NCBI GenBank assembly: GCA_020696885.1
Contig: JAJFMS010000285.1
Span: 1 to 5,670 of the forward strand
Length of the DNA stretch: 5,670 nucleotides
Source: Armatimonadota bacterium
Lineage (GTDB): Bacteria > Armatimonadota > SYMT01
Direction of reading: 5' to 3'
Every line of letters begins with the position of its first letter. Positions within the stretch are counted from its first letter, which is position 1. Positions 5,624 through 5,670 of this stretch are shown here, piece by piece. Below the pieces are notes generated by a model. That model was not told where the DNA came from and ran no database searches. It saw nothing but the letters and a program-made list of their open reading frames with translations. A program made the translations under genes and the position numbers.

Positions 5624-5670
5624 AGCGGGGCCACGGGCCCGGGTCATGCGGTCCGAGGGTCAGGATCTCG
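5622..5670 (-). CDS. Probable 3' end of an upstream gene (partial)
   Basis: Read on the minus strand, the frame beginning at 5669 gives EILTLGPHDPGPWPR and a TAA at 5622-5624. Thirteen of its 15 codons end in G or C, like the real genes here, while the competing frame that ends in TGA at 5644-5646 is poor in third-position GC. Its stop overlaps the mqnD ribosome binding site, 12 bases from the GTG, a spacing typical of translationally coupled operon genes. The fragment is too short to identify; another menaquinone gene is only a guess. Confidence 0.4.
   Translation of the reverse strand, partial: EILTLGPHDPGPWPR

Overview
The window is GC-rich bacterial DNA. It carries five complete protein-coding genes, the probable last codons of a sixth, and several noncoding stretches rich in inverted repeats. 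The best hint of the source is the prepilin at 3679-4371. It joins a type IV prepilin leader to an [13 protein letters not shown]...CRSNLKQ...QDYDE run and an H-x9-DG tail (DUF1559 style). From memory, that wording of the motif is typical of Armatimonadota, with Planctomycetota the next choice. The futalosine-pathway gene mqnD and the high third-position GC fit such a lineage. The assignment is an inference.

Layout. Positions 1-119 are a gene-free edge with an AT-rich, T-run-containing first 55 bases. A solitary N4/N6-type DNA methyltransferase (120-1460, +) converges on rtcA, the RNA 3'-terminal phosphate cyclase (1580-2623, -). The 119 bp between them holds an inverted array of 8-bp tandem repeats that can fold into a long hairpin. 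rtcA is divergent from a two-helix membrane protein of unknown function (2859-3425, + GTG start). The 235-bp spacer between these two has a good extended -10 element facing rtcA. A 253-bp gap follows, carrying a perfect 13-bp-arm palindrome. Next comes the prepilin gene (+), which converges on mqnD (4779-5609, - GTG start). The 407 bp between pilin and mqnD contains a 24-bp-arm hairpin, a cluster of mutually complementary segments and a small GC-rich hairpin just beyond the mqnD stop. At the right edge, the last 15 codons of a gene upstream of mqnD on the same strand are probably visible, with its TAA inside the mqnD ribosome binding site.

Functionally the genes do not form one pathway. They are DNA modification, RNA end processing, an unknown membrane protein, a surface pseudopilin and menaquinone synthesis, each mostly with its own signals. 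I see no CRISPR array, transposase, tRNA or rRNA, and no obvious new multigene system. The unexplained content is mainly in the intergenic inverted repeats.
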